Shown: positions 15,857-15,959 of the stretch, in pieces
How the letters are laid out: the number at the start of each line of letters is the position of its first letter
Position numbering within the stretch: the first letter of the stretch is position 1
Source of the DNA: a bacterium
Lineage (GTDB): Bacteria; Verrucomicrobiota; Verrucomicrobiae; Opitutales; Opitutaceae
Assembly: GCA_021780625.1 (NCBI GenBank)
Contig: JAJXYI010000413.1
Coordinates: 1-15,959, forward strand
Direction of reading: 5' to 3'
DNA length: 15,959 nucleotides
Notes under the pieces: generated by a model
The model's input: the letters and a program-made list of their open reading frames with translations, nothing else
What the model was told of the DNA's origin: nothing
Database searches by the model: none
Made by a program: the position numbers and the translations under genes

Positions 15857-15872
15857 GCTTTCATCTCAGGCC

Positions 15873-15959
15873 TCAGGCTGAACGACGACGCGTCCAGCCA
15901 CCCCACAGGCCGTAGAGAAACCAGAGGAGCGACACCGTGCCCGCGGCGAACACCACGTC
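15873..15959 (-). CDS. C-terminus of a protein with a final membrane segment, cut by the right edge
   Basis: Only the last 28 codons are in the window: DVVFAAGTVSLLWFLYGLWG followed by GWTRRRSA and a TGA at 15873-15875. About 18 hydrophobic residues followed by a basic tail fit a last transmembrane helix with a cytoplasmic Arg end, and could also be the anchor of a C-terminal sorting tail such as PEP-CTERM. The signature residues preceding such a tail would lie outside the window, so this cannot be decided. Support for it being a real gene comes from the well-placed stem-loop just downstream. No family can be assigned. Confidence 0.45.
   Translation of the reverse strand, partial: DVVFAAGTVSLLWFLYGLWGGWTRRRSA

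Overview
The window is high-GC bacterial DNA from a diderm: it carries a complete tripartite RND efflux pump with an outer-membrane channel and several exported proteins. The dense heptamer and 'CTCTGCG'-type intergenic repeats at the right end, with the multi-PAS/GAF kinase, suggest an environmental bacterium of the Verrucomicrobiota (Opitutaceae-like) type. That placement is recollection of style, not a measured result.

Layout: 1-545 (+) is the end of a multi-pass membrane protein cut by the left edge. 539-2956 (-) holds a fumarylacetoacetate hydrolase (FAH)-family enzyme, a TlpA-like exported thioredoxin whose start overlaps the FAH stop as ATGA, and an exported PAP2 phosphatase. 3046-4851 (+) is the ABC-F ATPase Uup, divergent from the FAH gene. 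It converges on a small dual-CDGSH iron-sulfur protein (4862-5101, -), with a perfect stem-loop at the junction. 5276-9449 (-) carries a LysR-type regulator followed by a large soluble GAF/PAS histidine kinase with no receiver domain. Divergent from these, 9713-15477 (+) is a compact operon of periplasmic adaptor, RND permease and outer-membrane factor. 15478-15872 is a repeat-filled intergenic region. 15873-15959 (-) is the hydrophobic, Arg-ended C-terminus of a protein cut by the right edge.

The most coherent functional unit is the efflux operon plus its divergent LysR gene. A perfect 9-bp inverted repeat lies just upstream of the LysR start, about 65 bp before the start point predicted from a TACAAT -10 element facing the pump genes. 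This is the classical LysR operator arrangement, so the LysR protein probably controls both itself and the pump. The kinase 34 bp downstream of the LysR gene may be co-transcribed and add a second sensory input, but no partner response regulator is visible.

I see no phage, insertion sequence, CRISPR array, tRNA or rRNA. The strongest unexplained structure is the run of phase-locked degenerate 7-bp repeats at 15512-15812, which reverses orientation part-way. No clearly new multi-gene system is evident; most genes belong to well-known families.
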